The translations under genes were made by a program, and so were the position numbers. Source: JANXQG01 sp963775975 (GTDB lineage: Bacteria > Planctomycetota > Planctomycetia > Pirellulales > Thermoguttaceae). Taken from it: DNA of 64,000 nt. The notes below the pieces were generated by a model. The model had not been told where the DNA came from and made no database searches. It was given only the letters and a program-made list of their open reading frames with translations. The stretch is from NCBI GenBank assembly GCA_963775975.1, contig CAVZKX010000004.1:1-64000 (forward strand), written 5' to 3'. Shown here in pieces: positions 33,886 through 44,148 of the stretch (positions are counted from its first letter, which is position 1; each line of letters begins with the position of its first letter).

Positions 33886-34100
33886 GTCGCGACCCCGCCA
33901 GTCGAGCGTCTCCCGGAACAAATTCTCGCCTTTGTTGCCAGGTTTTTTCCCCTGCCGTCATCTTTCCGTAATTCTGGGTGGATAAGATCTCCTTTGGCAC
34001 GCTGGGGCAGCGGCCCGACCGGCGACGATATCGCCGGCCGCAGTCACTTCCGCAGCGCGCGGAAGAAAAGCAAGTTCTTTCCCATTAAGGAGTCGATCAG

Positions 34101-34951
34101 ATGAATAAACAGTTATTGGTTGCGAGCATCGTTGCTCTGGCATTGTTCCTCGGGACCGTGCGCGTCCGGGGAGCTGAATCCGAAAAGCAGATGTCGCTCA
34201 ATAAGGTTTCCGCCAAAGTCCGTGCGACCAGCCAGAAGGACGACGAAAAGGACGAGGCCAAGGAAAAGAAGTCCGGCGCCAAGAGCGCCAAGAAGGCCGA
34301 AGCCAAGGAAGAAGAGGACGGGAAGGACGACGAAAAGGACGAGGCCAAGGAAAAGAAGTCCGGGGCCAAGAGCGCCAAGAAGGCCGAGGCCAAGGAAGAG
34401 GAGGACGAGAAGGACGACGAAAAGGGTGAAGCCAAGGAGAAGAAGTCCGGGGCCAAGAGCACAAGAAGGCCGAGGCCAAGGAAGAGGAGGACGAGAAGGA
34501 GGACGAAAAGGGCGAAGCCAAGGAGAAGAAGTCCGGGGCCAAGAAGGGCGAGGCCAAGGAAGAGGATAACGAGAAGGACGAGGGAAAGCCTGTTGCCAAG
34601 CCGAGCGCCAAGATTCCCGGACCGGTTCAGGCCACGGCGAAGAAGCTGGTCGGCAAAGGCAAGCTCCTGGAACTCGCACGTGAATCCGACGGCACCTATG
34701 AACTGGATTATCAAGTGAACGGCGTCCATCAGGCCGCGATCATCACCGTCAATGGCAAGATTGAGGAGCGGGAAATCACCGTGCCGGCCGCTACTTTGCC
34801 GAAGGCCGTCCTCGAGGCGGTGAAGAAACTCTACCCGAAGGGCAAGATTACTTTGGCGGAGAAGTCAACCACCAAGGACGGGACGGTATTCGAGCTGGAG
34901 GTCACGGAAACGCATGGCGTCGATGTGACGCCCGAAGGCAAGGTGAAGTAG
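34101..34951 (+). CDS. secreted PepSY-like protein with charged 29-residue repeats, one apparent frameshift
   Basis: ATG 34101 follows AAGGAG. Residues 1-24 (MNKQLLVASIVALALFLGTV...) are a signal peptide. Then come three tandem 29-residue repeats rich in Lys, Glu, Asp and Ala (DDEKDEAKEKKSGAKSAKKA...), and a C-terminal domain of about 110 residues resembling PepSY-like proteins (GTYELDYQVNGVHQAAIITV, KKLYPKGKITLAEK). The third repeat unit is 86 instead of 87 bases, which puts the C-terminal domain in another frame; the loss is near 34460 (AGCACAAG where the other units have AGCGCCAAG). It stands directly before a two-component system, a common arrangement for periplasmic PepSY-type proteins, so a signalling role is plausible. 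Confidence 0.65.
34236..34495 (+). repeat. three tandem 87-base units, the third 86 bases
   Basis: Units start with AAGGACGACGAAAAG at 34236, 34323 and 34410; a partial fourth (AAGGAGGACGAAAAG) starts at 34496. Spacings of 87, 87 and 86 show a one-base deletion in the third unit, which accounts for the frame change in the host gene. Confidence 0.85.
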
Positions 34952-34978
34952 GCGGCAGCGCCGATGTAACCAAGCCGC

Positions 34979-35030
34979 TGACGCGCGAGCGAAGGAAGTC
35001 TCTCCGCTCGCTTGCGCGTCGGGCTTGTAT
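34979..35030. repeat. imperfect palindrome, CTCGCTTGCGCGTCGGGCTTGTAT family
   Basis: ACGCGCGAGCGAAGGA (34981-34996) pairs imperfectly with TCCGCTCGCTTGCGCGT (35003-35019), and the right side continues GGGCTTGTAT to 35030. The same CGCGTCGGGCTTGTAT end is found twice inside the ABC exporter gene. Confidence 0.6.
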
Positions 35031-35178
35031 GGTAAACTATACTGGCTCCGGGGGCGGACGTTCCGCCCTCGGAGTTTTTGAGTCTCTAACAAAACCGACC
35101 CTGGGACGGTGCCAGTCGTGCGATAAGATTGGTTCTGATCGACCCCCCTATGTGTCAATAGCGTCTGACCGCAGTTCC

Positions 35179-35855
35179 ATGCGAATACTGCTGATCGAAG
35201 ACTCGCCCCGCTTGCAGCGTTCACTCGGTGACGGACTTCGCAAAGCCGCTTACGCCGTGGACGTCGTGGGCGATGGACGGGAAGGCTTGGCGTGGCGCAG
35301 GCCAACGATTACGACCTGATCGTTCTCGACCTGATGTTGCCGAGCCTCGACGGCCTCACCCTGCTGAAAAAGCTGCGGCAAGCGGGCAAGGAAACGCACG
35401 TACTGATCCTCACGGCCAAGGACACCGTCGAGGACCGTGTTCGTGGGTTGCAAACGGGGGCCGACGACTATCTGGTAAAACCGTTCGCTTTCGATGAGCT
35501 GCTCGCTCGTATTCAGGCTTTGCTGCGCCGCCGTCACGGCCGGAAGAACCCGCTCATTCGCATTCGCCATCTGGAGATCGACACGTCCGCGCGTGCAGTT
35601 GTCGTCGCCGGCGACGCCGTCAGTTTGGCGCCGCGGGAATATGCCCTGCTGGAGTATTTGGCGCACCGGCAAGGCGCGGTCGTCTCGCGCGCGGACATCG
35701 AACGGCACATCTACGACGGCACTTCGGAAGTCATGAGCAACGTCGTCGATTCGGCGATTTGCGGCTTGCGAAAGAAAATCGACCTTCCGGGCGAGCCTTC
35801 GCTAGTGCAAACTCGCCGCGGCATGGGCTACATCCTTCAGGCGGGGAAAAGCTGA
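35179..35855 (+). CDS. OmpR-family response regulator, one apparent frameshift
   Basis: About 225 residues from ATG 35179 (MRILLIEDSPRLQRSLGDGL). The receiver domain has the phospho-accepting Asp in DLIVLDLMLPSLDGL and the Lys switch in YLVKPFAFDELLARIQ. The C-terminal winged helix (LAPREYALLEYLAHRQGAVV; VDSAICGLRKKI; TRRGMGYIL) is the QseB/TctD-like DNA-binding type. The frame changes near 35291, where GGCTTGGCGTGGCG lacks one base between GLA and AQANDYDL. The stop overlaps the kinase start (TGATG at 35853), so the pair is coupled. Confidence 0.85.
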
Positions 35856-37310
35856 TGTCCATACGCCGCAAACTGACCCTTGGATTGCTGCTGGGATTGA
35901 TGGCTTTATTGCTGGCATCGGGCGCGATCCTATACACCTATATGAACACCGTGCTCAAGGGCCAGTTCAACGTCGCCCTGACCGCCGAGGCCCGTGTGAT
36001 TTGCGGCCTCGTCAAGCTGCAGCACGACGGTGAAATAGAGATCGACAATCCGCAAGGGCCGGCATCTCAGCTTGGCGCGGCCGCGAATCCCCAATACTTC
36101 CAAGTCTGGCGCGAGGATGGCACGGTCCTGCTGCGCTCGCCGGCGCTCGGCAAGAGCGATCTTCCCGGCTTCAACTCCGCCGGGGCGACTGCCGCCGACG
36201 GGCCGGTTTTCGTGGACCACGAGCTGCCACAGGCACGCCCTGGAAGGGTTCTTCTCCTGCATTTTCTGCCTGTTGCCGAGGATGAAGACGTGCCGAGCGG
36301 AGGTACGCCGCAAAGCCCATCGGCCGAGCTTGCCGGCAAGCGCGTTATCGTCGCCGTCGCCCAAGACCGCAGCGAGCTGAAGGGGATAATGACGGTCTTG
36401 TTTTCGGCCTTGCTGGGTATCGTGGCGTTTATGGCGATCGGCATCGTCGCGGTCGTGGGCGCGGTCGTACGTCAGGGACTTTCTCCGCTGCAACGGGTCG
36501 CCGCCGAGGCGGCGCGAATTGATCCGCAGGCGCTCGACTTCCGCTTCTCGCTCGCGGGATTGCCCGCCGAACTGCAACCGATCTGCTTGCGTCTGAACGA
36601 TTCGCTGGAGCGGCTGCAAAAGGCGTTTGCGCGGGAACGGCGGTTCACGGCGGATGTGGCCCACGAGCTGCGCACCCCGATCGCCGAATTGCGTTCGCTC
36701 GCTAACGTCGCCGTGAAATGGGACGGCGACCGGGAAACCTCGCTGGGCTATTTCAAGGACGCCCTGGATGTCGCCCAGCAGATGGAACGCATCGTGACGA
36801 CCTTGCTCTCGTTGGCCCGCTGCCAGTCGGGCACGATGACGGTGGTTCGCGAGTCGGTAAATGTCGGCGATTTAATTCGTGACGCCTGGGACGGCCATCG
36901 ACCGAACGTCCGCCGAACGGCATCTGGCCGTAACGTTCGACCAGCCTTCGAAGTTGTTAGTCGAGACCGACCGCACGATGCTGCACTCGATCGTCAGCAA
37001 TCTCATGGCCAACGCGGCGCAGTACGCCAGAATCGGCGGAATGGTCGTTTGCCGCGCAGTGGCGAACGGTTCCGGACTAAAGTTCACAGTAACCAACGAC
37101 GCCGACTGCCTATCGCCGGATGACCTGCCGCACATGCTGGAGCCATTCTGGCGGAAGGACGCCGCCCGGACCGACGGCTCGCATTGCGGTTTGGGGTTGA
37201 CGTTGGTAGCGGCCTACGCGGCGGCGCTTGGCGGCAAGATCGAACTCAGTCTGCCGAAGCAAGACGCGATCTGTGTTACGCTCGATCTGCCTCGGATTGA
37301 CGCACCGTAG
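35855..37310 (+). CDS. membrane sensor histidine kinase, one apparent frameshift
   Basis: About 485 residues. An N-terminal transmembrane helix (LGLLLGLMALLLASGAILYT), a periplasmic domain of about 140 residues, a second helix (VLFSALLGIVAFMAIGIVAV), a HAMP-like linker and the H-box ADVAHELRTPIAEL are in the first frame. Near 36903 the sequence continues in the next frame with the ATP-binding domain: SNLMANAAQYA, FWRKDAA and SHCGLGLTLVAAYAAAL. The step fits one extra base. The G1 box is unusual (TNDADCL). It pairs with the response regulator at 35179; the upstream PepSY-like protein may modulate it. Confidence 0.82.
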
Positions 37311-37387
37311 CGAGCAGGCTAGGGTATGGATTGTGCCACTGTGGCTGATTGCTTAACCCGTTCCGCGCGCACCGAGGAGACGACCTT

Positions 37388-39869
37388 ATGGAAATCTACG
37401 TAGGCACATTCTTGCTGGCATTCGGCATGCTTGCGTTGGAGATCACGTTCACGCGGATCCTAAGCGTCACCAGTTGGTATCACTTGGCCTTTTTCGCCGT
37501 GTCGACGGCCATGCTGGGAATGACGGCGGGCGCAACCGCGGTTTACCTTTATCCCAAGCGGTTCCGAGGCGAGAGGTTGCAGGAAAACCTGGCAAGTGCT
37601 TGCCTGCGGTTTTCGCTGGCCGTGCCGCTGTCGCTAGTGGTCCTCTGCCTGATGCCGATGATTCTTTTCAAGAGCATCATGAGTCTATTTGCCCTGCTTG
37701 GTCTTGCCGCGGCATGTTCGTTGCCGTTCTACTTCGCCGGCATCGCGGTTACTCTCGTGCTCACGAAGTGCAAGCTGCCCGTTGGCAGAGTTTACGCCAG
37801 CGACCTGATCGGCGCAGCGATGGGCTGTCTTCTCGTCCTGGGCGGTCTAGAAGTTTTGGACGCCCCTAGCCTGGTTCTGCTCTGCGGCGGAATCGGTGCG
37901 CTGGCGGGCTTTGTATTTGCCTGGCGATTGCCGCAGAAGCGACTGCGGACCGCCAATTTCATTGTCTTTGCATTGCTAGGATTGGCTACGGTCGTCAACA
38001 GTCGATCAACGTCGATGGTGCGGCCGATCATCGTGAAAGACCGCATCGAACCGGCGAGCAGGTATGACATCGAGAGGTGGAATTCTTTTTCCCGCATCGC
38101 CGTTTATCCGATATTCAACGGCCCCCCGCAACTTTGGGGACCGAGTCCCAGCACCCCCAAGGAGACAGTAAACCAGAGACTGCTGAATATCGACGGCGAA
38201 GCGGCAACCTCCATGCGGGAGTACCGCAGGGCGGCCGACATCGAACACCTCCGCTATGATGTCGTGAATATCGCCCACTACTTGCGGCCGCACGGCGCCG
38301 CCTGTATTATCGGCGTCGGCGGCGGTCGCGACGTCCAGAGCGCCTTGCTGTTTGGACACACGCAGGTCTTGGGAATCGAACTCAATCCGATATTCATCGA
38401 TCTCCTCGAGAATCAATTTCGACATTTCGCCAATATCGCCGATCGCCCCGAGGTGACCCTGGTCGTGGATGAGGCCCGCAGCTACCTCTCGCGCAATGAC
38501 GCGAAGTTCTCCTTCCTGCAGATGTCGTAGATCGACACTTGGGCGTCGACCGGAGCGGGGGCGATGACGCTATCGGAGAACGCACTCTACACGGTCGAAG
38601 CATGGAAGCTCTTCATCGACCGCCTTAACGACGATGGCGTATTCACCGTATCCCGCTGGTACGGCGAGAACCACCTTGGCGAGACCGGGCGCCTGGTGAG
38701 CCTTGCGGTCAACGTGCTTTTGCAGGAGGGCGTGAGCCGGCCTTCGGACCACCTTGCCCTGGTTACTCAGGGGAAGTGCGCCACGCTAATCCTCAGCCGC
38801 CACCCATTTTCCAGGGAAGACAACGAGACGCTCGCCGAGACCTGCAAACGGCTGGGGTTCTCGTTGGCGGCGTCGCCCGTGAAAAGCGCCGAACACCCGG
38901 TCCTGCGGGACATCCTCTCGTCTCGGTCGCTCGACGAGTTGCAAGCGAAAACGCGAAATTTTGAGTTGCGGCTCGACGCGCCGACAGACGAAGATCCTTA
39001 TTTTTTTAACATGCTGCGCCTCAGCACGATAACCCATGTAATCAAGAATGGTCGCGCCGGACTGTTTGACTTCGGCACGCAAGATTCCCTGGTTGATCGC
39101 GTGCCAGGCGCCGACTCGAAACCGGAGGGTGTCCAGGTCGGAAATCTGTACGCGACGTTCACCTTGATCGGGCTCATTCTGGCATTGACGGTGATGACTG
39201 TGGCGACGATCCTCGTGCCCTTGATTCTGAGCGGCAGAATCGGCGAGACGGGCGACCATCGGCCTCCGATTCTGTGGGCCGGCGCCATCTACTTTTCCCT
39301 CATTGGTTGCGGCTTCATGCTGCTGGAAATCGCCATGATCCAGCGGCTCTCCGTGTTCCTCGGCCATCCGGTTTACGCGCTGGGAGTCCTATTGTTTGCA
39401 TTTATCTTAAGCACGGGCATAGGCAGCTTTATAAGTGAGCGGCTGCCCTTGACGCGCGTTCCTTGGGCCTTCCTATATCCCGCGGTTGCCTGCGCAGCCA
39501 TTCTCGGCATTCACATTGTGCTTGGTATTCTCACGACGCAAATGGTCCCCGCCCCGATGCTCACAAAGATCGTTGTCTCGATCGCCGCCATTTTTCCCGT
39601 TGGGCTCATGCTGGGATTCTTCTTTCCGGCCGGAATGCGACTGGTGCGGAGCATCCACCCGCAAGAAAACCCCTTGGTACTGGGCGCTGAACGGCATCTT
39701 CGGCGTCCTGTCGTCAGCCATCGCCGTCTTCATTTCGATCTTCCTCGGCATTTCCGTCAATTTCTATCTAGCGGCGGCATGCTATGGGCTGGTTCTAATT
39801 TGTATTTTCAGTCTATTGAGGACGCGAGCGGTAAACATCTCCGCCGAGCAAGTGCCGGCGGAACCATGA
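37388..39869 (+). CDS. membrane-embedded spermidine-synthase-like protein, in-frame TAG and one frameshift
   Basis: About 827 codons from ATG 37388 (GGAG ribosome site). N-terminal transmembrane helices (FLLAFGMLALEITFTRIL and others) precede a Rossmann methyltransferase/aminopropyltransferase-like domain (ACIIGVGGGRDVQSALLFG, VLGIELNPIFIDLL, VVDEARSYLSRND). Then come VTRRxxx-like segments and further C-terminal helices (PPILWAGAIYFSLIGCGFML). A TAG at 38528-38530 interrupts FLQMS-stop-IDTWASTGAGAMTLSENALY in the same frame, exactly where family members carry Leu or Met. Near 39672 a CCCC run shifts the frame before WYWALNGIFGVLSSAI. Substrate unknown. Confidence 0.75.
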
Positions 39870-39930
39870 TGCCCGGCACTTTTTTGTCGTCGTCAGTGCG
39901 ATGATATCCACGGCCAGGCCTTGCCGCTCT

Positions 39931-41777
39931 TCATTTCCTGAACGCTTCGCCGGCGGCCCCCGCCGACGCTTCGCGGCGAGACAGTTCGCTAGTTGCCTCG
40001 CGCGGCGCGATGACAACGATATCTCCCTTGCACAGAAACCGCGGCCGACGCGCGACGATCCGCCACGTGCCGGGCAATTTTGTTTCCAGATCGTGCAACC
40101 CCTCGCCGGTCGTGACGATATAAGGATGAAGCGACCGCCGGACAAACCCTTGCAGTTTGTCGCCGTCTTCCAGTGTGGCCACTGTTCCGCCGGCATAGTA
40201 CACCGTGCTGGCGTCGCAGTACTGGTAGCCGCCAATCTGCGGCGGAGCGGGGCTGTCGCCGTGCAAGGCGGCCATCAGCGGCCGGGAATGCTGGTGCCCG
40301 TCGATGCGGACCGCGGCCCAGGCGAAGAGCATGACAACGAACATCACCGCCGACGCGGCGATCGCCGCCAGGTAAGCCGGCCGCCGGCCGCGGGCGAGAA
40401 ACCAAATCGCCGCCCCGCCGCCGAACACGAGATCCAATCCAACGAGTGCGATGATCTGCTCGCCCGGCACATATCGGGCGGCCACCCAGGGCAGGACCGC
40501 CAGCATGAGCACGCCCACGCCGAGGTAGATTCCGGTGGCGATCGGCATGACGTGCCGTGGGGCCGCTTGGCTTTGTTTCAACCAGGCGTCCAAGAAGCTG
40601 GCTGTGAGGATCGCCAACCCCGGGTACGCCGGCAAAACGTAGTGCGGCAGCTTCGTGCTACATATCGACCAGAAGCCGAAGAAGACGCCGATCCAACAAA
40701 TAACGAAAAGGTAGGAGGACGCTTCTTTGCCGGCGCGCGGACTGATCGCCAAGCATGGGCCACCGTCGGCCCCAAAAAAATCGACCACGGAAATAGCCCC
40801 ACGAGCACGACGGCAAAATGGTAGTAAAACGGTCCTCGATGGCCGAGAAACGGCTTGACGAAGGGGCCGAGATTGAACTTGGTAACGAACTGCGCGAGCC
40901 ATTCGCCATCGGTTTTCAGCGCGACGAGCACGAACCAGGGAACGGCCACGAGCGCCGCCGCGAAGAGCACGGTCAGCGGCCGCATCGACCAGGTTACGCG
41001 GAGTATACGAAGTGGCGAGAACGTCGCGACGAGTTGCTTGAGCATTTCACTCGTTCGCGGCCATGTGCCGGATGCAGCGTAGGATGGACCTCCGAGTCCG
41101 TCCTCTTTCCCCTTACGATTCGCTATCAACAAGAAAAGTCCCAACGACGCGGCCGGCAAGAGGAAGCCGACGGGGCCCTTGGCCAAAATTGCCAGCCCGA
41201 GCAGGCCGCCGATTGCCGCGAACGTAAGCCATGACTTCGGCAGAAAGCCAGCTCGCGTAGCCGCCTCATCGCGCGGCTCTCCGATCCCTGCCCCAACCGC
41301 AAAAAGTAGCATGACGAGCGTCGTAATGAAAGTAAGTGCCGAGTCGACGGTGGCGGCCCGTGCCGAGACGGTGAAGATGATGTTTGAGGCCACGACGAGG
41401 CCGGCCCAAAAGCCGACCTCCGCGGAAAACAGCCGCCGCGCCAAATGATATGTCGCCAGCGCCGTGCCGATCGCCAAGAGCGCCGCGGGCAGCCGGGCGG
41501 CGAACTCGCTCACCCCAATCGCCTTGAAACTGCCCATCATCAGCCAGAACATCAACGGCGGCTTTTCCGGAAAAAGATGGCCGTTGAACGTAGGCACGAT
41601 CCAGTCGCCGCGCACGGTCATTTCCCGAGCGATCGACGAATAGAGGGCCTCGTCGAGGTCCCACAGTCCAGTCGCCCCGAGATTCGCGAAATACATCGCG
41701 GCCGCGGCCACGACGATAATGAGTTGTTGCACCAGACTCGCCGATGCAATACGCCGGCTGGTGAGCGCGCGGGGCAT
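39931..41777 (-). CDS. ArnT/PMT-like membrane glycosyltransferase, one apparent frameshift and an internal repeat
   Basis: About 615 residues with many transmembrane helices. The first periplasmic loop has the family signature GLWDLDEALYSSIAREM and PTFNGHLFPEKPPLMFWL, where Asp/Glu are catalytic in ArnT. It is predicted to transfer sugar from a polyprenyl-phosphate donor. ATG 41777 is preferred; TTG 41798 is possible. Near 40740 the frame changes: after AHAWRSVRA the protein continues GKEASSYLFVICWIGVFFGF. At 41081-41106 a copy of the GGACGGACTCGGAGGTCC repeat is translated as EDGLGGPSYAA within a cytoplasmic-looking loop. Acceptor unknown. Confidence 0.8.
41081..41106. repeat. dispersed repeat half-copy inside the glycosyltransferase gene
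   Basis: GTAGGATGGACCTCCGAGTC followed by CGTCC matches the reverse complement of the right arms at 12480-12504 and 42849-42873. It lies in frame within the coding region. Confidence 0.8.
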
Positions 41778-42015
41778 ATTCTCGATTTCTATTGACAAAA
41801 AGATATGGACACGTTGGGCTTTACCCGTTATCTAAAACAAATCGCTCAAGGCACGATTTCACGAAAACCGATTTCAGACCACATAAGTAAAACGCTCGGC
41901 CAACGCCGCGGTTGGGAGTCTACGGATTCTGGTCAATTGAGCCAAGATCATTTCGGGCGGGGACGGGAATATCACGACGAATCCCAATCCGCTACGCTGT
42001 GACAGTGGAGAGATT

Positions 42016-42780
42016 ATGCAAGCTGGGGGAAGAGCGCCGGCCGCAATTGACGAGCGGCGGTCATTGCTGAGAGTGCTAGCAATTGACGGAGCCGAAGCCC
42101 CGGCAGCCCGCGGCGAGCCAGGCCGTGCACGGCTTTGGCTGCTTGCGGCAGCCGCGGGATTGATTGCCGCAGCAATCGCCGCGTTCAATGTCGACTGCAT
42201 CGTCGCCCAGTGGTTTTTCCAAGGCCGAGGGCCAAGGTATCTGCACGATCTGGCGACAATCTCCGAGCTCTTCGGCCGCGGCGAATGCGTGCTTTTGGTC
42301 GCGATCCTGATCTGGCGGCTTGACCGGGCGCGGCTTTGGGCCATACCGGGCCTTGCGGCGACCGCTCTCCTATCGGGCTTGGCGGCCGACGCCGTGAAGA
42401 TGTTAATCGCCCGCGCGAGGCCGCATCACTTCGACTTTCTGAAAGGCGTCTGGAGCAGTTTCGGGCCGTGGCTGCCGCTGGGATCGCTCGGCAGTCCGAA
42501 CCAAAGTTTTCCTTCAGCGCACACAGCCACCGCGATGGGGCTGGCGATCGCGCTAATGGTCGTTTACCCAGCGGCGCGGTGGCTATTCTGTCTCGCGCCG
42601 ATTCTGGTTGCATACCAGCGCATGGACAGCGGGGCGCATTTCTTCAGCGACGTGCTCTGCGGCGCGGCCGTGGGGTGCGTCGTTGCTTCGATGACGATCC
42701 GCGCCCGCTGGCTCGACCGGCAATACAGCGAACAGTTCTGGGGACGCGTGGCAGCCTTCTTCCAGCGAGAGCGGACGTGA
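42016..42780 (+). CDS. PAP2-family membrane phosphatase
   Basis: A 254-residue protein with about five or six transmembrane helices. The three phosphatase motifs are visible: KMLIARARP (motif 1, residues about 133-141), SFPSAHTA (motif 2) and QRMDSGAHFFSDVLCG (motif 3, with Gln in place of the usual Ser before the Arg). Such enzymes hydrolyse undecaprenyl pyrophosphate or lipid phosphates at the periplasmic face. Its neighbour is the divergently oriented ArnT-like enzyme, which uses polyprenyl-phosphate carriers, so a shared lipid-carrier economy is plausible. Confidence 0.85.
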   Translation: MQAGGRAPAAIDERRSLLRVLAIDGAEAPAARGEPGRARLWLLAAAAGLIAAAIAAFNVDCIVAQWFFQGRGPRYLHDLATISELFGRGECVLLVAILIWRLDRARLWAIPGLAATALLSGLAADAVKMLIARARPHHFDFLKGVWSSFGPWLPLGSLGSPNQSFPSAHTATAMGLAIALMVVYPAARWLFCLAPILVAYQRMDSGAHFFSDVLCGAAVGCVVASMTIRARWLDRQYSEQFWGRVAAFFQRERT

Positions 42781-42810
42781 ACTTTGCGCGGGAATAGCGT
42801 GCCGAAGGCC

Positions 42811-42875
42811 TTGTAGTATGGGCCTCCGAGTCCGTCCTATTTCCATGCGGACGGACTCGGAGGTCCATCCTACAA
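42811..42875. repeat. palindromic element, GGACGGACTCGGAGGTCC family
   Basis: Arms 42811-42837 and 42849-42875 (27 bp, two mismatches) with an 11-base loop. This is the fullest copy of the family in the window and lies between the PAP2 gene and the 3' end of the bioF-like gene. Confidence 0.85.
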
Positions 42876-42885
42876 ATTCGCCGAC

Positions 42886-44148
42886 TTATTGTCTTATAAG
42901 CCCCGACCTCGCCGGCCCCAGCGATTCCAACAACGCGGCGATGTGATCTTGAGAATGTCCCCAGGTTAGACTCACGCGGAGGCATGCCTCGCCTTCCGGT
43001 ACCGTCGGCGGGCGAATGGCCGGCACGTGCAGGCCGCGCAGCGCAGCCATTCGGAAAGATCGACGGCGCACTGCGGAGCGCCGACGACGATCGGGATGAC
43101 TTGACTCGCAGAACGTCCGACAGACCAGCCGTGTGCGGTCAACGCCTGTCGCAATGCCGCGGCCCGCTCAAGCAGCTCGCGGCGGCGGTGCGGCTCCGCC
43201 GCGACGATGTCCAGCGCTGCAATCGCGGCAGCCGAAATCGCGGCCGGAGCGGCGGTCGAGTAGATATACGAGCGTCCACAGTTGATCACATAATCGATCA
43301 GATCGCGGCTTCCGCTGATGAAACCGCCCGCGCAGCCCAGCGCCTTGCTGAGCGTTCCGACCCGCGCGGTGACGCCTTCCTCCGCGCCGAGATGCTCGGC
43401 CGCGCCGCGGCCGTGCTCGCCAAAAACGCCCGTGGCGTGCGCCTCGTCCACGAGGAGCATCGCGTCGCGCCGCCGGGCGACATCGGTCAATTCGGCTAGC
43501 GGCGCCAGGTCGCCGTCCATGCTGAAGAGGCTGTCGCTGACGATCAGGCGGCGGCGATAGCTGGAAGCTCGCGCGAGCAGGGCATCTAGTTGCTGCCAAT
43601 CGCCGTGCTTATAAGCGCGGAACATCGGCGCGGGAGAGGCGGCAGCCATCCCAGATGCTGGCGTGATTCTTGGCGTCGCTGAAGACGACATCGCCCTGCC
43701 CAGCCAGGGCGGTCACCGCCGCCAGGTTCGCGGCGTATCCGCTCGTACACACCAGCGCCGCCTCCGTGCCCTCGAATTCCGCCAGCCGCTGTTCGAGCTG
43801 GGCGTGGGTTTCGCTGTGGCCAGTAATTAGCGGGCTAGCGCCGCTGCCCACGCCTTCGGCCGCGATCGCCGCGACCGCCGCTGACGCCAGCCGCGGGTCC
43901 GCCGCAAGAGCCAGATAATCATTGGAACCGAAGTTGACGAGGGTTTGCCCGGCGAGCCGCATCGTCGCCCCTTGGGGACTTTCGCGGCCGCTCACGCGGC
44001 GACGCAAACCGGCTTCGTCCAAGGCGGCAAGTTCGGCGGCGAGCCAGCGCTGCGAGAAAGGGAGAAAGGGAGAAAGGGTGATGGGGAGAAAGCAAGACCT
44101 CTCCCCCTCTGCCTCTCTCCCCTTCTCCCCGTCTTGCTTTTCGCTCAT
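42886..44148 (-). CDS. bioF: 8-amino-7-oxononanoate synthase-like PLP enzyme, two apparent frameshifts
   Basis: About 420 residues; an alpha-oxoamine synthase that in biotin synthesis condenses pimeloyl-thioester with alanine. Motifs: NFGSNDYLALAADPRL, GSGASPLITGHSETHAQLE, SLFSMDGDLAPL, LLVDEAHATGVFG and the PLP lysine in GTLSKALG. The frame steps near 43622 (after DGCRLSRA) and near 43045 (before GLHVPAIRPPTVPEGEACL). The N-terminus carries an odd insert of about 30 residues (QDGEKGREAEGERS and following) encoded by GGGAGAAA/CTCTCCCC simple sequence; family members start directly with a segment like WLAAELAALDEAGL. KBL (glycine acetyltransferase) is the main alternative. ATG 44148 overlaps the upstream stop (ATGA). 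Confidence 0.82.
44051..44146. repeat. low-complexity purine/pyrimidine element inside the bioF-like 5' end
   Basis: GGGAGAAAGGGAGAAAGGG on one side and CTCTCCCCCTCTGCCTCTC on the other form an imperfect mirror/inverted arrangement of about 95 bases. It encodes the atypical N-terminal insert of the bioF-like protein. Confidence 0.55.

Larger units (their letters stand above)
32839..34100. other. 1.26-kb gene-poor region right of the IS110 gene
   Basis: No supported gene. It is more AT-rich than its surroundings. Items seen: a diverged GCATAGAAAC repeat (33264-33293); a CACGAAATACACGAAGCACACGAAA-type tract (33325-33350) followed by CACGGATGAA/CACGGATGCG; TTGAACATTG-type simple sequence (33540-33567); CTCCCACTCCCC-type sequence (33598-33620); and a palindrome at 33819-33885. 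It looks like an accumulation zone for small repeats. The first part probably includes the right end of the IS. Confidence 0.55.
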
